Source of the DNA: Acidobacteriota bacterium
GTDB taxonomy: Bacteria; Acidobacteriota; Aminicenantia; Aminicenantales; Saccharicenantaceae
Direction: 5' to 3'
Assembly: GCA_033549365.1 (NCBI GenBank)
Contig: JAWSUF010000010.1
Coordinates: forward strand, 1-64,000
DNA: 64,000 nt
Shown piece after piece: positions 44,362 through 53,466 of the stretch. The notes under the pieces were generated by a model. The model did no database searches, was not told the DNA's origin, and saw only the letters and a list, made by a program, of their open reading frames with translations. The position numbers and the translations under genes were made by a program. Position 1 is the stretch's first letter. Each line of letters begins with the position of its first letter.

Positions 44362-46815
44362 ATGAATCAGAACAAGCCTGAAACCCGATTCCCGGAGCTG
44401 ACCGCGGACGAATTGCGGTGGGTCTGCACCCCGGACATCATCCCGTTTGAGACAAGCGATGAGGCCACTCCCTGTGAAGAGATCATCGGCCAGGAGCGGG
44501 CCCTCAAGGCCATCCGGACCGGTCTCGATATCAAGAGTTTGGGTTACAACATCTTCATCACCGGGCTGGTCGGAACGGGGAGAACAACAACCATCAAGGG
44601 TCTCCTGGAAAAGCTCCGCACCAAGGGGGATATCCCCGACGACATCCTCTATGTCAATAATTTCAGAAACCCCGACGAGCCGCGCCTGATCACCCTTCCG
44701 GCCGGACAAGGCCGATCCTTCGGGCAGGCCCTGGACCGCTTGATCGACATGCTCAAGGCCAACATCCCGGAGCTTCTCAAGAGCAAGTATTACTCCGAAC
44801 GGCGCGACATGATCGTCGAGGGCCAGCAGAAAAAACAGAAAGACATTCTTCAGGCCTTCGAAGACGAAGTGTCCGCCGAGGGATTCAACGTGATTCAGGT
44901 GCAGGTGGGTCTGTTCACAAGGCCCGACCTCATTCCGGTCATCGAGGGCGAGCCGACACCCTTCCCGAAGCTCGAGGCCATGGTCAAGGAGAAGAAATTC
45001 GAAAAGGCCGCTCTCGACTCTCTCAAGGAGAAATATGGAAAACTGACGGTCAAACTCGAGGAGGTTTTCGTCAAACTCCGCGAGATCGATGAAGAAACCC
45101 GGGCCCTCCTGAAAAATTGGGATGAGGAATCCATCACGCCCCTGATCAAGGGCAGCGTCGATGAAATCCGAACCCGTTTCCCGGTGCCCAAGATCGAGGA
45201 ATATCTGTCCGAGGTGGAGCAGAATCTCATCCAAACGATCGAGCTCTTCAAGCCGCAGAAAAAAGAAAAAGACGACATGAATCCGGAACCCCGGGATGAA
45301 TTTTTGGCCTTCCGGGCCAATCTTCTGGTCGACAATTCCGAACTCGACGGCGCCCCCGTGATCATGGAGAACAATCCGACCTACCTCAACCTGTTCGGAT
45401 CCATCGAATTCGCTTACAGCCGGTTCGGCATCGGCCAGACGGATTTCACCCGGATCAAGGCCGGCTCTTTTCTCAAGGCCAACGGCGGGTATCTCATCGT
45501 CAACGCGCTCGACGCCCTTGTCGAACCCGGGGTCTGGACAACCATGAAGAGAACTCTCCGAACCCAGTTGTTCGAAATCCAGAACTACCTGTCCATGTAT
45601 CTGATTTCGACCTCGCGTCTCAAGCCGGAATCCGTGCCCTGCAACGTCAAGGTGGTGATGATCGGCGACGCCCGCCTCTACAACCTTCTTTATTTCCTGG
45701 ACGAGGATTTCAAGAAAATCTTCAAGATGAAGGCCGAGTTCGATTCCGAAACCCCCCGCGACGAAAAAACCGTCCACAACTATGTGCGCTTTGTGAAGAA
45801 AATCTGCCGGGAGGACAATCTTCTGGCCTTCAGCCGGGACGGCCTGGCGGCACTCGTCGAATATGCAACCCGGATCGCCGGCCGTCAGAAAAAGATGTCC
45901 ACGCGCTTTCACGTCATTGCCGACGTCATCCGCGAATCCAGCTACTGGGCGTCTCAGGAAGGCAAAACCCTCGTCGGAAGCGACGACGTCGAGCGGGCCG
46001 TCCGGGAGCGCTTCGAGCGCGTCAGCCTGATCGAGGACAAGATCCAGGAGATGATCGAGGAAGGCACGATTCTCATCGACACGGAGGGTACCGTCGTCGG
46101 GCAGGTCAACGGGCTGTCCGTCTACGACATGGGCCAATTCATGTTCGGGAAACCGACGCGGATCACGGCCCGGACTTCCGTGGGCCGGGCCGGGGTCATC
46201 AACATCGAGCGGGAAGCCGACCTCAGCGGAAGCACTCACAACAAGGGTGTTCTCATTCTTTCGGGTTATCTCCGGGGAAAATTCGCCGCCGACAAACCCT
46301 TTGCCCTGTCGGCCTCTTTGGCTTTCGAGCAGTCTTATGCCGGTGTCGACGGCGACAGCGCCTCATCGACGGAGGCGTATGCCATCCTGTCCAGTCTGTC
46401 GGGATTGCCTCTCCGCCAGGACATCGCCGTGACCGGTTCCCTGAACCAGAAGGGCGAGATTCAGCCCATCGGGGGCATCAACGAAAAGATCGAAGGGTTC
46501 TTCGACGTCTGCCGGGCCAAGGGTCTGACGGGAAGCCAGGGTGTTCTCATCCCTCCCCAGAACATCCGCAATCTCATGCTCCGCCGGGATGTCGTGGCAG
46601 CCGTGGCCGAAGGAAAGTTCCACATTTACCCGGTCAAAACCATCGATGAGGGCATCGAGATCCTTTCCGGCGTTCCGGCGGGCGCCCGCATTGAGGACGG
46701 GCGATTCGAGGAAGGAACGGTCAACCGGCTCGTCGACGAGGAGCTCAAGAGGCTGGCCCGCTCCTGGAAGGATTTTTCCGCCGCCGCACCGTCCGACAAG
46801 CCGAAAGACGCTTAA
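44362..46815 (+). CDS. Lon-related ATP-dependent protease (YcbZ/LonH-like)
   Basis: An 817-residue AAA+ protease. The nucleotide motif is ITGLVGTGRTTT (Arg in place of the usual Walker A Lys), followed by a long coiled-coil insertion (~130-310), then GGYLIVNALDAL as a Walker B-like strand. The C-terminal Lon protease domain has the Ser-Lys dyad: Ser666 in DGDSASSTE and Lys709 in GGINEKIEG. The layout matches the YcbZ/Lon-related family rather than LonA, which has an N-terminal substrate domain. Cytoplasmic. Its stop overlaps that of the convergent etfA by four bases (TTAA). GAGGAG precedes ATG 44362. Substrates are unknown. Confidence 0.87.
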   Translation: MNQNKPETRFPELTADELRWVCTPDIIPFETSDEATPCEEIIGQERALKAIRTGLDIKSLGYNIFITGLVGTGRTTTIKGLLEKLRTKGDIPDDILYVNNFRNPDEPRLITLPAGQGRSFGQALDRLIDMLKANIPELLKSKYYSERRDMIVEGQQKKQKDILQAFEDEVSAEGFNVIQVQVGLFTRPDLIPVIEGEPTPFPKLEAMVKEKKFEKAALDSLKEKYGKLTVKLEEVFVKLREIDEETRALLKNWDEESITPLIKGSVDEIRTRFPVPKIEEYLSEVEQNLIQTIELFKPQKKEKDDMNPEPRDEFLAFRANLLVDNSELDGAPVIMENNPTYLNLFGSIEFAYSRFGIGQTDFTRIKAGSFLKANGGYLIVNALDALVEPGVWTTMKRTLRTQLFEIQNYLSMYLISTSRLKPESVPCNVKVVMIGDARLYNLLYFLDEDFKKIFKMKAEFDSETPRDEKTVHNYVRFVKKICREDNLLAFSRDGLAALVEYATRIAGRQKKMSTRFHVIADVIRESSYWASQEGKTLVGSDDVERAVRERFERVSLIEDKIQEMIEEGTILIDTEGTVVGQVNGLSVYDMGQFMFGKPTRITARTSVGRAGVINIEREADLSGSTHNKGVLILSGYLRGKFAADKPFALSASLAFEQSYAGVDGDSASSTEAYAILSSLSGLPLRQDIAVTGSLNQKGEIQPIGGINEKIEGFFDVCRAKGLTGSQGVLIPPQNIRNLMLRRDVVAAVAEGKFHIYPVKTIDEGIEILSGVPAGARIEDGRFEEGTVNRLVDEELKRLARSWKDFSAAAPSDKPKDA

Positions 46816-48017
46816 CGATTGAGCTGCTTTTTGAGTTCGCGTGTGAGGAGAGGGACGACTTCGAACAGGTCGCCGACGATGCCGTAAGTCGCGATCTGGA
46901 AAATGGGCGCGTCGGGATCCTTGTTGACGGCGATGATGACGTCGGAGGTCTTCATTCCGGCCTGGTGCTGGACGGAACCTGAAATCCCGCAAGCGACATA
47001 AATCTTGGGCCGGACGGTCCGTCCGGTCTGCCCGACCTGATGTTTATAGGGAATCCAGCCGGCATCGACGGCCGCCCGGGAAGCGCCCACGGCGGCTTTG
47101 AGAACATCGGCAAGTTCCCGGAGGACGGCGAAGTTTTCAGCGCTTCCCATCGCCCGGCCCCCGGAAACGATGATTTCGGCATCGGGGAGATTGACGGTCT
47201 CTTCTCCCTTGATGAACTCCACGATCCGGGTCCGGACCTCCTCTTCGGTCATTTGAAGGGTTTCCGTAATGATGTCTCCCGTCCGGGACGGGTCCCGGGG
47301 AGGCAGAGCGAAGACTTTGGGCCGGACCGTGGCCATCTGAGGCCGGTATTGAGGATAGTCGAGAATCGTGGCCATAATATTTCCGCCGAAGGCCGGGCGG
47401 GTCTGTTTGAGGAATTTCGTTTCGGGATCGATGGACAGTCCGGTACAGTCCGCCGTCAATCCCGCTTCCAGAGTCGTGGCCACGGCCCCTGCGAAATCCC
47501 GGCCCTGGACCGTGGCTCCGAAAAGAACGATTTCAGGTTTGTATTTCCGGATCAACTCGACGGCCGCCCGGGCATAGGGATCCGTGCGGTATTGTGTGAG
47601 CAGGGGGCTTTCCATGACATAGACGGCTTCGGCGCCATGGGCGACCGCCTCGGCCGCATATCCCGGCGCGGCCCCGGCATCCGCGAACAGCATGCCGCAC
47701 AGCCGGCAGCCCAGGTCGTCGGCCAGTTTCCGTCCTTCGCCCAAAAGCTCGAATGAAACGGCGGAAACCCGGCCTTCTTCGTGTTCAATGAAGACCCAGA
47801 CATCCTTGTAGGCCGACATATCGGCGGCGGCGGCTTTCTCCTCCTTTTCGAGAACGATGGCCCCGACCGGGCAGACGTCGACGCAGGCACCGCAGAAGGT
47901 GCAGGCGTCGTCGACCTCGGCGATTCCGTCTTTCATGCTCAGGGCTCCGAAGGGACATGTCGGGATGCAGGCTTCGCAACCGGTGCAGCTTTCGGCGTCG
48001 ATTTTCAATTCGGCCAT
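46812..48017 (-). CDS. etfA: electron transfer flavoprotein alpha subunit with ferredoxin domain
   Basis: A 401-residue fusion. The N-terminal ~65 residues are a 2[4Fe-4S] ferredoxin (Cys11, 14, 17, 21 and Cys39, 42, 45, 49). The rest is EtfA, with FAD-binding segments SGGRAMGS and [15 protein letters not shown] and the [10 protein letters not shown] loop. Such fusions are found in EtfAs of anaerobes, for instance the caffeyl-CoA reductase complex of Acetobacterium, several of them in electron-bifurcating complexes. It is downstream of etfB by 16 bases. No acyl-CoA dehydrogenase is adjacent, so the partner enzyme is elsewhere. GGAG lies seven bases before ATG 48017. Confidence 0.92.
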   Translation of the reverse strand: MAELKIDAESCTGCEACIPTCPFGALSMKDGIAEVDDACTFCGACVDVCPVGAIVLEKEEKAAAADMSAYKDVWVFIEHEEGRVSAVSFELLGEGRKLADDLGCRLCGMLFADAGAAPGYAAEAVAHGAEAVYVMESPLLTQYRTDPYARAAVELIRKYKPEIVLFGATVQGRDFAGAVATTLEAGLTADCTGLSIDPETKFLKQTRPAFGGNIMATILDYPQYRPQMATVRPKVFALPPRDPSRTGDIITETLQMTEEEVRTRIVEFIKGEETVNLPDAEIIVSGGRAMGSAENFAVLRELADVLKAAVGASRAAVDAGWIPYKHQVGQTGRTVRPKIYVACGISGSVQHQAGMKTSDVIIAVNKDPDAPIFQIATYGIVGDLFEVVPLLTRELKKQLNR

Positions 48018-48033
48018 GGGTTTCTCCTCATCC

Positions 48034-48831
48034 TCACTTGACGAATTTCGTGTCCATCAGCCTGTCGACAAGGGCGGAGACCGCCTCCTGCGGATCGCCC
48101 TTGAGCATCTCTCCGCCCCGGCTCCGGGCCTCCGGCGTGAAAATCTTCGACACCCAGGTCGGCGAACCCTTGAGTCCGATCCGATTTTCGTCGGCGCCGA
48201 TATCCCCGGCCGTCAACACGGGGATTTCGGTCCGAGCCGCTCTTTTTATGCCCATGAGCGAAGGCGGGCGCGGCTTGTTGATGTCCTTGACGACGGTCAG
48301 CAGGGCCGGAAGGGAGGATTCCACAATTTCCCGGCCGTGCTCGAGCAGGCGTTCGACCCGGATGGTCTTTTTTTCGGGGTCGAGTTCTGCGACTTTCGAG
48401 ACATATGTGAGTTGCGGGATGCCCAGGCGGGTCGCGATTCCCGGACCGACTTGAGCGGTATCCCCGTCGATGGCCTGCTTGCCGCAGAGAATGAGGTCGG
48501 CGCCGCCGATATGCTCGATCGTCCGGGCCAGGGCGTAAGCCGTGGCCAGCGTGTCGGCGCCGGCAAAGGCCCTGTCCGAAACCAGGTGGACCTTGTCCGC
48601 ACCGACGGCCAGGGCGCTTTTCAGAACCTCGACGGCCTGGGGCGGCCCCATGCTGACGACATGGACTTCGCCTCCATGCTTTTCCCGCAGGAGGAGCGCT
48701 TCTTCCAGAGCGTATTCATCGAAGGGATTCGTGATACTGGCCACCCCCTCCCGGATCAGGGTGTTGGTCTCTGGATTGATCTTGACATCGGCGGTATCCG
48801 GAACCTGCTTGATGCAAACGGCGATTCTCAA
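48034..48831 (-). CDS. etfB: electron transfer flavoprotein beta subunit
   Basis: A 265-residue EtfB that, with EtfA, carries electrons to or from acyl-CoA dehydrogenases. It opens with RIAVCIKQVPDT, contains CGKQAIDGDTAQVGP for nucleotide binding, and has the SLMGIKRA region. The start is TTG at 48831 with GGGAGG six bases upstream. A promoter (48861-48890) lies directly before it, so etfBA form one unit. In bifurcating ETFs this subunit binds the FAD that splits electrons, but which class this pair belongs to is not shown by sequence alone. Confidence 0.93.
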   Translation of the reverse strand: MRIAVCIKQVPDTADVKINPETNTLIREGVASITNPFDEYALEEALLLREKHGGEVHVVSMGPPQAVEVLKSALAVGADKVHLVSDRAFAGADTLATAYALARTIEHIGGADLILCGKQAIDGDTAQVGPGIATRLGIPQLTYVSKVAELDPEKKTIRVERLLEHGREIVESSLPALLTVVKDINKPRPPSLMGIKRAARTEIPVLTAGDIGADENRIGLKGSPTWVSKIFTPEARSRGGEMLKGDPQEAVSALVDRLMDTKFVK

Positions 48832-48860
48832 TGGGTCCTCCCTTCATGAATTGCGGTTTC

Positions 48861-48890
48861 TGTATATCACCAGCTTTCCAGTCTCGTCAA
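48861..48890 (-). promoter_or_regulatory. promoter for etfBA
   Basis: Minus-strand TTGACG (48885-48890), 18 bases, TATACA (48861-48866), located 30 bases from the etfB start. Confidence 0.5.
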
Positions 48891-48919
48891 GGTTTTACGG
48901 GGAATCCGGCAACGGCCGG

Positions 48920-49696
48920 TTAGGTTCGTTTTTTGCGGGAGGCGGCGTTTTTTTTCGGGCGGCTCTCCTGCGCGTCGAGACCGGCGACCTTCCTGAGCCG
49001 GGCCGTCTCCCCTTCTGTCAGAAAACGCCAGTCCCCGGATTTCAATCCCTTCGCGGTCAGCCCGGCAAAATGCGTCCGCTTCAGTTCGCGGACCCGGCTC
49101 CCGACGGCCTCTATCATTTTTCGGACTTCTCGTTTGCGGCCCTCGTGGATTTCGAGAGCCAAGATACTCCGTCCGTCCGCCCTCCAGAGGATATCGGCCT
49201 TGGCCGGAGCCGTGCGCCGGCCTTCCAGGAATACGCCTTTTCTCAGCTTCGCCAGGCTTTCGTCCGTGGGCACATCGTCGACTTGTGCCACATAACGTTT
49301 TTTGACTTCGTAGCGCGGATGGGTCAGACGGAAGGCCAGTTCCCCATCGTTTGTGAGAAGCAGAACGCCCGTGCTGTCGGCATCCAGCCGGCCCACGGGA
49401 AAGACGCGGGTTTTCAATTGGGGAAGAAGATCCATGACCGTCCGCCGTCCCAGGGGGTCTTTAACGGTTGTGACAAAGCCTTTCGGTTTGTGAAGAAGCA
49501 CGGTCACGCCGAGCTTTTCCCGGCTGACCGGCCGGCCGCCGACCTCCACCCTGTCCGTCTCTTCATCGATTTTGGTTCCCAGTTCCGTGACCACAAGGCC
49601 GTTAACCTTGACCTTTCCCTCGACGATCAACCGGTCGGCTTCCCGGCGGGAAGCCGCGCCGGCCATCGAGAGGTACTTATTTAAACGGACCGTCAT
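48920..49696 (-). CDS. 23S rRNA pseudouridine synthase (RluB/RsuA family)
   Basis: A 258-residue protein with an N-terminal S4 RNA-binding domain (VRLNKYLSMAGAASRREADR) and a RsuA-type catalytic domain in which Asp105 of GRLDADSTGVLLL is the nucleophile. The sequence HEGRKREVRKMIEAVG supports the RluB/RsuA group, and its length favours RluB, which modifies 23S rRNA at the helix 89 region. A basic C-terminal tail (SRPKKNAASRKKRT) would bind RNA. It lies between the barrel gene (11 bases) and etfB on the same strand. Target base not proven. Confidence 0.88.
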   Translation of the reverse strand: MTVRLNKYLSMAGAASRREADRLIVEGKVKVNGLVVTELGTKIDEETDRVEVGGRPVSREKLGVTVLLHKPKGFVTTVKDPLGRRTVMDLLPQLKTRVFPVGRLDADSTGVLLLTNDGELAFRLTHPRYEVKKRYVAQVDDVPTDESLAKLRKGVFLEGRRTAPAKADILWRADGRSILALEIHEGRKREVRKMIEAVGSRVRELKRTHFAGLTAKGLKSGDWRFLTEGETARLRKVAGLDAQESRPKKNAASRKKRT

Positions 49697-49707
49697 CTCT
49701 TCAGACC

Positions 49708-50268
49708 CTAAAAATAGATGTTGAATCCTCCGGTTAGAGCCAGGTTGCCGAGCGTGAGTTTGCCCTCCTCCAAACCGAGTCCCACGCGGTGATAGCGGGC
49801 TTCCGCGGCAAGGGCGAATTTCCGGGCCAGCCGGATTTCCAGGCCGGCGCCGGCGTTAAATCCCGTCTTTTTTTCGGTTTCGACGCCGGGGATATGCGCC
49901 CAATAATACCCATATCCCAAAGTCAGATAGGGACTTAGGATGGGCATGGGAAGGAAAAATTTGGCACAAAGACCCAGATGACTGTAGTCCAATTTGCGGT
50001 TTTTCCACATTTCCGGAGTGATATCCTGAAAATCAAGATTGTGGGCCGCCTGGAGCCATTGAACTTCAAAGGCCAACGCCAGGACGTTCACACCGGCACG
50101 GGCGCCGTAGAGAAACGTCTGGTCCCGGTCAAAGGATATTCCGTCCAGCTTCGCTTTCTGGGACGAAACCCCTCCCTGAAGACCGAGATAGAATCCGGCC
50201 TCTGCCGGAAGCGACAGAACAGCCATAAAAGCGAGGGCGACAAAGATTCCGGACAATGTTCGTCTCAT
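49708..50268 (-). CDS. small secreted outer-membrane beta-barrel protein
   Basis: A 186-residue protein with a signal peptide (ending LPAEAG). The mature part is a run of amphipathic strands with Gly and aromatic girdles (FYLGLQGGVSSQ, YLTLGYGYYWAH, GFNAGAGLEIRLA) and ends in NIYF with a terminal Phe, as barrels folded by BamA do. It resembles eight-stranded OmpA/OmpW-like or 'outer membrane protein beta-barrel' families, with no ligand suggested. Its ATG overlaps the stop of the preceding gene (four bases), so it is coupled to it. Confidence 0.72.
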   Translation of the reverse strand: MRRTLSGIFVALAFMAVLSLPAEAGFYLGLQGGVSSQKAKLDGISFDRDQTFLYGARAGVNVLALAFEVQWLQAAHNLDFQDITPEMWKNRKLDYSHLGLCAKFFLPMPILSPYLTLGYGYYWAHIPGVETEKKTGFNAGAGLEIRLARKFALAAEARYHRVGLGLEEGKLTLGNLALTGGFNIYF

Positions 50269-50900
50269 GCTTTCATCCCCTTTTTCGGCGGATCCGGAAG
50301 GATTCTCCAGGCCGGACGGGCCAAAACTTCCATCACTTTCATGTCGAAAAAAGACTGGGCGGGACAGGGCTGCAGAAGAAGCGCGGTGTCGGCTCCGGAT
50401 TGCGTTCCCCCGATGGAGATGCAGGGGATGCCGTGCGGAACCCGTCCGGCATCCGCCGCCATGAGGGCGATTTCCACGGCGACTTTCGTTCCCTGGCCGA
50501 AAATGCGAAGTGTGTAGGCCATGATTTCATCGAGTTCGTACGTGCCCAGTTTCCGGCGCACGGCCCGCCCCACGCCGCCGAAGGCGTGCTGGCAGGTCAG
50601 GATTTCGGCGCCGGCGGCTTCAATCCGCTTTCGGTGTTTTTCTTCGAGCTCCTGGACATCGGGGCCCGAGAAGCCCGTGGAATGAGTGACCACAACGAGC
50701 TGATCGGCGGGAAAGTGCTCCAGCGCCTTGACGCCCGTTTTCCCCGAGGTCGTGGCGACGAGAACCCGGCCCACGCCGAGTTCTCCGGCGCACCGGGCCG
50801 CCCAGGCCAGCGTCCGGTCCGTGTTTTGCGGCCCCGGCGCATCGAAAGACAGGCAGGCGCTGATGCGCGCCGGGGATTCCGGAGTCTTTCTTTTGGCCAT
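50265..50900 (-). CDS. stand-alone pyruvate kinase C-terminal-like protein
   Basis: A 211-residue cytoplasmic protein that corresponds to the pyruvate kinase alpha/beta (C-terminal, allosteric) domain without the catalytic barrel. Typical segments are VLVATTSGKTGVKAL, VVVTHSTGF and FGQGTKVAVEIALMAADAG. Similar stand-alone proteins occur in Thermotoga, archaea and deltaproteobacteria, and their function is not established. The conserved GTKV and GGTQSGADTALLL loops suggest binding of a phosphorylated ligand. ATG 50900 has GAGGAGG upstream. It heads a three-gene unit (this gene, barrel protein, rluB). Confidence 0.75.
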   Translation of the reverse strand: MAKRKTPESPARISACLSFDAPGPQNTDRTLAWAARCAGELGVGRVLVATTSGKTGVKALEHFPADQLVVVTHSTGFSGPDVQELEEKHRKRIEAAGAEILTCQHAFGGVGRAVRRKLGTYELDEIMAYTLRIFGQGTKVAVEIALMAADAGRVPHGIPCISIGGTQSGADTALLLQPCPAQSFFDMKVMEVLARPAWRILPDPPKKGMKA

Positions 50901-50919
50901 GGCGCCCTCCTCAGCGATC

Positions 50920-50948
50920 ATTGTGCGGCCCCGGACAGGCAAAGTCAA
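50920..50948 (-). promoter_or_regulatory. promoter for the pyruvate-kinase-like operon
   Basis: Minus-strand TTGACT (50943-50948), 17 bases, CACAAT (50920-50925). The transcript would start close to the GAGGAGG site. Confidence 0.45.
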
Positions 50949-50989
50949 GACGGGCTGAACTTTTTCCATTCCGGTTCGTATTGGGAAAC

Positions 50990-52225
50990 ATGGCCCGAAT
51001 GCATATCACCGAATCCCTGGAGATGGCCGTATCGTCCATGCGCGCCAACAAAATGCGGACGTTCCTGACTCTCCTGGGCGTCATCATCGGCGTGCTGACC
51101 ATCATCGCCGTCGTCTCCGTGATCCAGGGGCTCAACAACTACGTCTACACCAAGATGGCCTTCTATGGAGCGAATGATTTCTCCATCTCCAAATTCTCGA
51201 TGATGAACATGTCCCTCAAGGACTTCACCGACCAGATGAAACGGCGCGACCTTACGCTCGAAGAAATGCGTTTTCTCCGGGAGTCCTGCCGGTCCTGCGA
51301 ACTTGTGGGCGCCTCGACCGGCACCAGCCGCGAGGTGAAATTCCGCAACCGGTCCGTCCGCGACACCCAGGTCCGGGGCGTGACCTCCGTCGATCATCTC
51401 ATCGGTTCGACCCTCGAACTCGAAAAAGGCCGCCATCTTCAGATCGAAGATGAGCGCCACTCCCGGATGGTCTGCATCATCGGGGCGGACGTCGAGGAAA
51501 ATCTTTTTCAGGGCATCGATCCCGTGGGCCGCCGCATCAAGGTTGGAAACCGCGATTTCCAGGTCATCGGCGTCGGGACAAGGAAGGGAAAAATCCTGGG
51601 ATTCAGCCAGGACAACTACGTCCGCATTCCGATCACGACGTTTTTAAAGATTTACGGCTCCCGCCGCTCTCTTGACATCAACATCCACACCGCCTCCCAG
51701 GAAAAGATGATCCAGGCCCAGGAGGAGGTGCGGACGCTCCTCCGCGCCTGGCGAAAGCGGACCTACAAGGATCCCGACGACTTTTCCTTCCAGACGTCGG
51801 AGACTTTCATTCAGATCTACAAGTCGGCGACGTCGGGCGTCTACTTCGCCATGATCGCCGTGGCCTCGATCGCTCTTCTCGTCGGCGGCATCGTCATTAT
51901 GAACATCATGTTCGTCTCGGTGACGGAGAGAACCAAGGAGATCGGCATCCGGATGGCCGTCGGAGCCCGCCGTAAGGACATTCTTCTGCAGTTCCTGCTC
52001 GAATCGTCCATCATCGCCGCCGTCGGAGGCCTCATCGGCATCCTTCTGGGAATCGGCGTCGCCCGCATCGTCACCGCGGCAACGGCCATGCCCTCGCGCG
52101 TTGAACCCGTATCCATCATCCTGGCCATCGTCATGTCCTGGAGCGTCGGTCTGTTTTTTGGGATCTACCCGGCCAACAAGGCGGCCAAGCTCGATCCCGT
52201 GGAAGCCCTGAGGTCGGAACTGTGA
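50990..52225 (+). CDS. MacB-like ABC transporter permease, first of a pair
   Basis: A 411-residue permease with one N-terminal helix (RTFLTLLGVIIGVLTIIAVV), a large periplasmic domain (~70-280) and three C-terminal helices, the MacB/FtsX topology. The motif MNIMFVSVTERTKEIGIRMAVGAR is characteristic of type VII (MacB-like) exporters. These permeases pair with a LolD-type ATPase and often a periplasmic adaptor; neither is adjacent. The second permease starts within its stop codon. Substrate could be lipoproteins, peptides or antimicrobials. ATG 50990 has only a weak TTGGGAA site. Confidence 0.85.
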   Translation: MARMHITESLEMAVSSMRANKMRTFLTLLGVIIGVLTIIAVVSVIQGLNNYVYTKMAFYGANDFSISKFSMMNMSLKDFTDQMKRRDLTLEEMRFLRESCRSCELVGASTGTSREVKFRNRSVRDTQVRGVTSVDHLIGSTLELEKGRHLQIEDERHSRMVCIIGADVEENLFQGIDPVGRRIKVGNRDFQVIGVGTRKGKILGFSQDNYVRIPITTFLKIYGSRRSLDINIHTASQEKMIQAQEEVRTLLRAWRKRTYKDPDDFSFQTSETFIQIYKSATSGVYFAMIAVASIALLVGGIVIMNIMFVSVTERTKEIGIRMAVGARRKDILLQFLLESSIIAAVGGLIGILLGIGVARIVTAATAMPSRVEPVSIILAIVMSWSVGLFFGIYPANKAAKLDPVEALRSEL

Positions 52226-53466
52226 GACTCCAGATCATCCGCGAGGTCTTCCGGATGGCCGTCGAATCCCTCCGGACCAACAAGATGCGTTCGCTCCTTA
52301 CGGTCCTGGGCATCGTCATCGGCGTCATGACCGTGATCGGGATGGTTTCGGTCATCCAGGGACTCAACCGATCCTTCCTCCAGGAGCTGGCTTCGGCGGG
52401 GGCCGATCTGATTCTCGTCGGCAAATACGATCCCGTCCAGATGGGACAACGAAGCGAGGAAGAGCGTCGGCGCCGGGACCTGACCTTTGAAGACGCCATG
52501 GCCATCCAGGAGGAATGTCCCTCCGTGCGATCCGTTGCCGTTTCCATGACGGCGGATATTTTTCAGCCCATTCCCGTCAAGGCCGGCAACATTACCAGTG
52601 AAAACGCCATCATCATCGGCATGAACGAGAACTGGCCCACGGTCTACGCTCTCTATCTCCCCCAGGAAGGACGGTTTCTCACCGAATCCGAAATTACCCG
52701 CAGCGCCCGGAGCGCCATCCTGGGCTTCGAAACGGCCGAAACCCTCTTCCCTTTCACGAGCGCCGTCGGCCGGGAGATCCGGATCGGACCTGAAAATTTC
52801 ACCGTCGTCGGCGTCCTTGAAAAGAGAGGCCAGATGTTCGGCCAGAGCCGTGACAATTTCGTCGGCATGCCCCTAACAACCTTGATGAAATATTTCCCGT
52901 ACAATCCCGAAGGATTGGAGATCGCCGCCGTCCCCAGGAGGCCGGAGGAGCTGAACGCGGCCATCGAAGAAATCCGGAACCTTCTGAGACAGCGCCGCAA
53001 GGTCCGTTTCGGGCAGCCGGACGACTTCGCGGTCTTCACCCAGGACACCCTCGTCGATCTCTATAATCAGTTGACCGGCGCCGCCTACCTGGTCATGATC
53101 GTCATTTCTTCCATCGGACTTCTCGTCGGCGGCATCGGCGTCATGAACATCATGCTGGTTTCGGTCAAGGAGCGGACGCGAGAGATCGGGATCCGCAAGG
53201 CCATCGGGGCTCGGTCCGCCGACATCCTGAAACAATTTCTCATCGAAGCGATATTCCTGACCGGGATCGGAGGGATCATCGGGGTCGTCATCGGCTTCGG
53301 CCTGGCCATGCTCGTCCGGGCCGCGACGCCCCTTCCGGCCACGGTCTCCGCCTGGTCGGTCGTCGCGGGGCTCACAGTCTCGATCTCGATCGGGCTCTTC
53401 TTCGGGATCTTTCCCGCCCAGAAAGCCTCCCGGCTCGATCCCATCGAATCCCTCCGCTACGAATAA
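52222..53466 (+). CDS. MacB-like ABC transporter permease, second of a pair
   Basis: A 414-residue paralogue of the preceding permease. The first helices correspond clearly (RSLLTVLGIVIGVMTVIGMVSVIQG) and the post-helix motif reads MNIMLVSVKERTREIGIRKAIGAR. It starts with GTG overlapping the previous stop (GTGA), so the two are translationally coupled and probably form a heterodimer. Periplasmic domains have diverged much more than the membrane parts. Its last ten bases overlap the convergent AlaX-type gene. No ATPase is nearby. Confidence 0.85.
   Translation: MRLQIIREVFRMAVESLRTNKMRSLLTVLGIVIGVMTVIGMVSVIQGLNRSFLQELASAGADLILVGKYDPVQMGQRSEEERRRRDLTFEDAMAIQEECPSVRSVAVSMTADIFQPIPVKAGNITSENAIIIGMNENWPTVYALYLPQEGRFLTESEITRSARSAILGFETAETLFPFTSAVGREIRIGPENFTVVGVLEKRGQMFGQSRDNFVGMPLTTLMKYFPYNPEGLEIAAVPRRPEELNAAIEEIRNLLRQRRKVRFGQPDDFAVFTQDTLVDLYNQLTGAAYLVMIVISSIGLLVGGIGVMNIMLVSVKERTREIGIRKAIGARSADILKQFLIEAIFLTGIGGIIGVVIGFGLAMLVRAATPLPATVSAWSVVAGLTVSISIGLFFGIFPAQKASRLDPIESLRYE

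Noticed and set aside
44230-46239. Long minus-strand open frame extending the acetyltransferase gene upstream, opposite the Lon-like protease
   Set aside because: It is antisense to a gene with clear protease motifs, has no recognisable domain, and arises from GC-rich third positions; the acetyltransferase has its own GTG start and ribosome site at 44229.
48894-48912. GC-rich dyad CCGGCAACGGCCGG after rluB as terminator
   Set aside because: Stem is short and no T-run follows on either strand; the region is better explained by the etfBA promoter.
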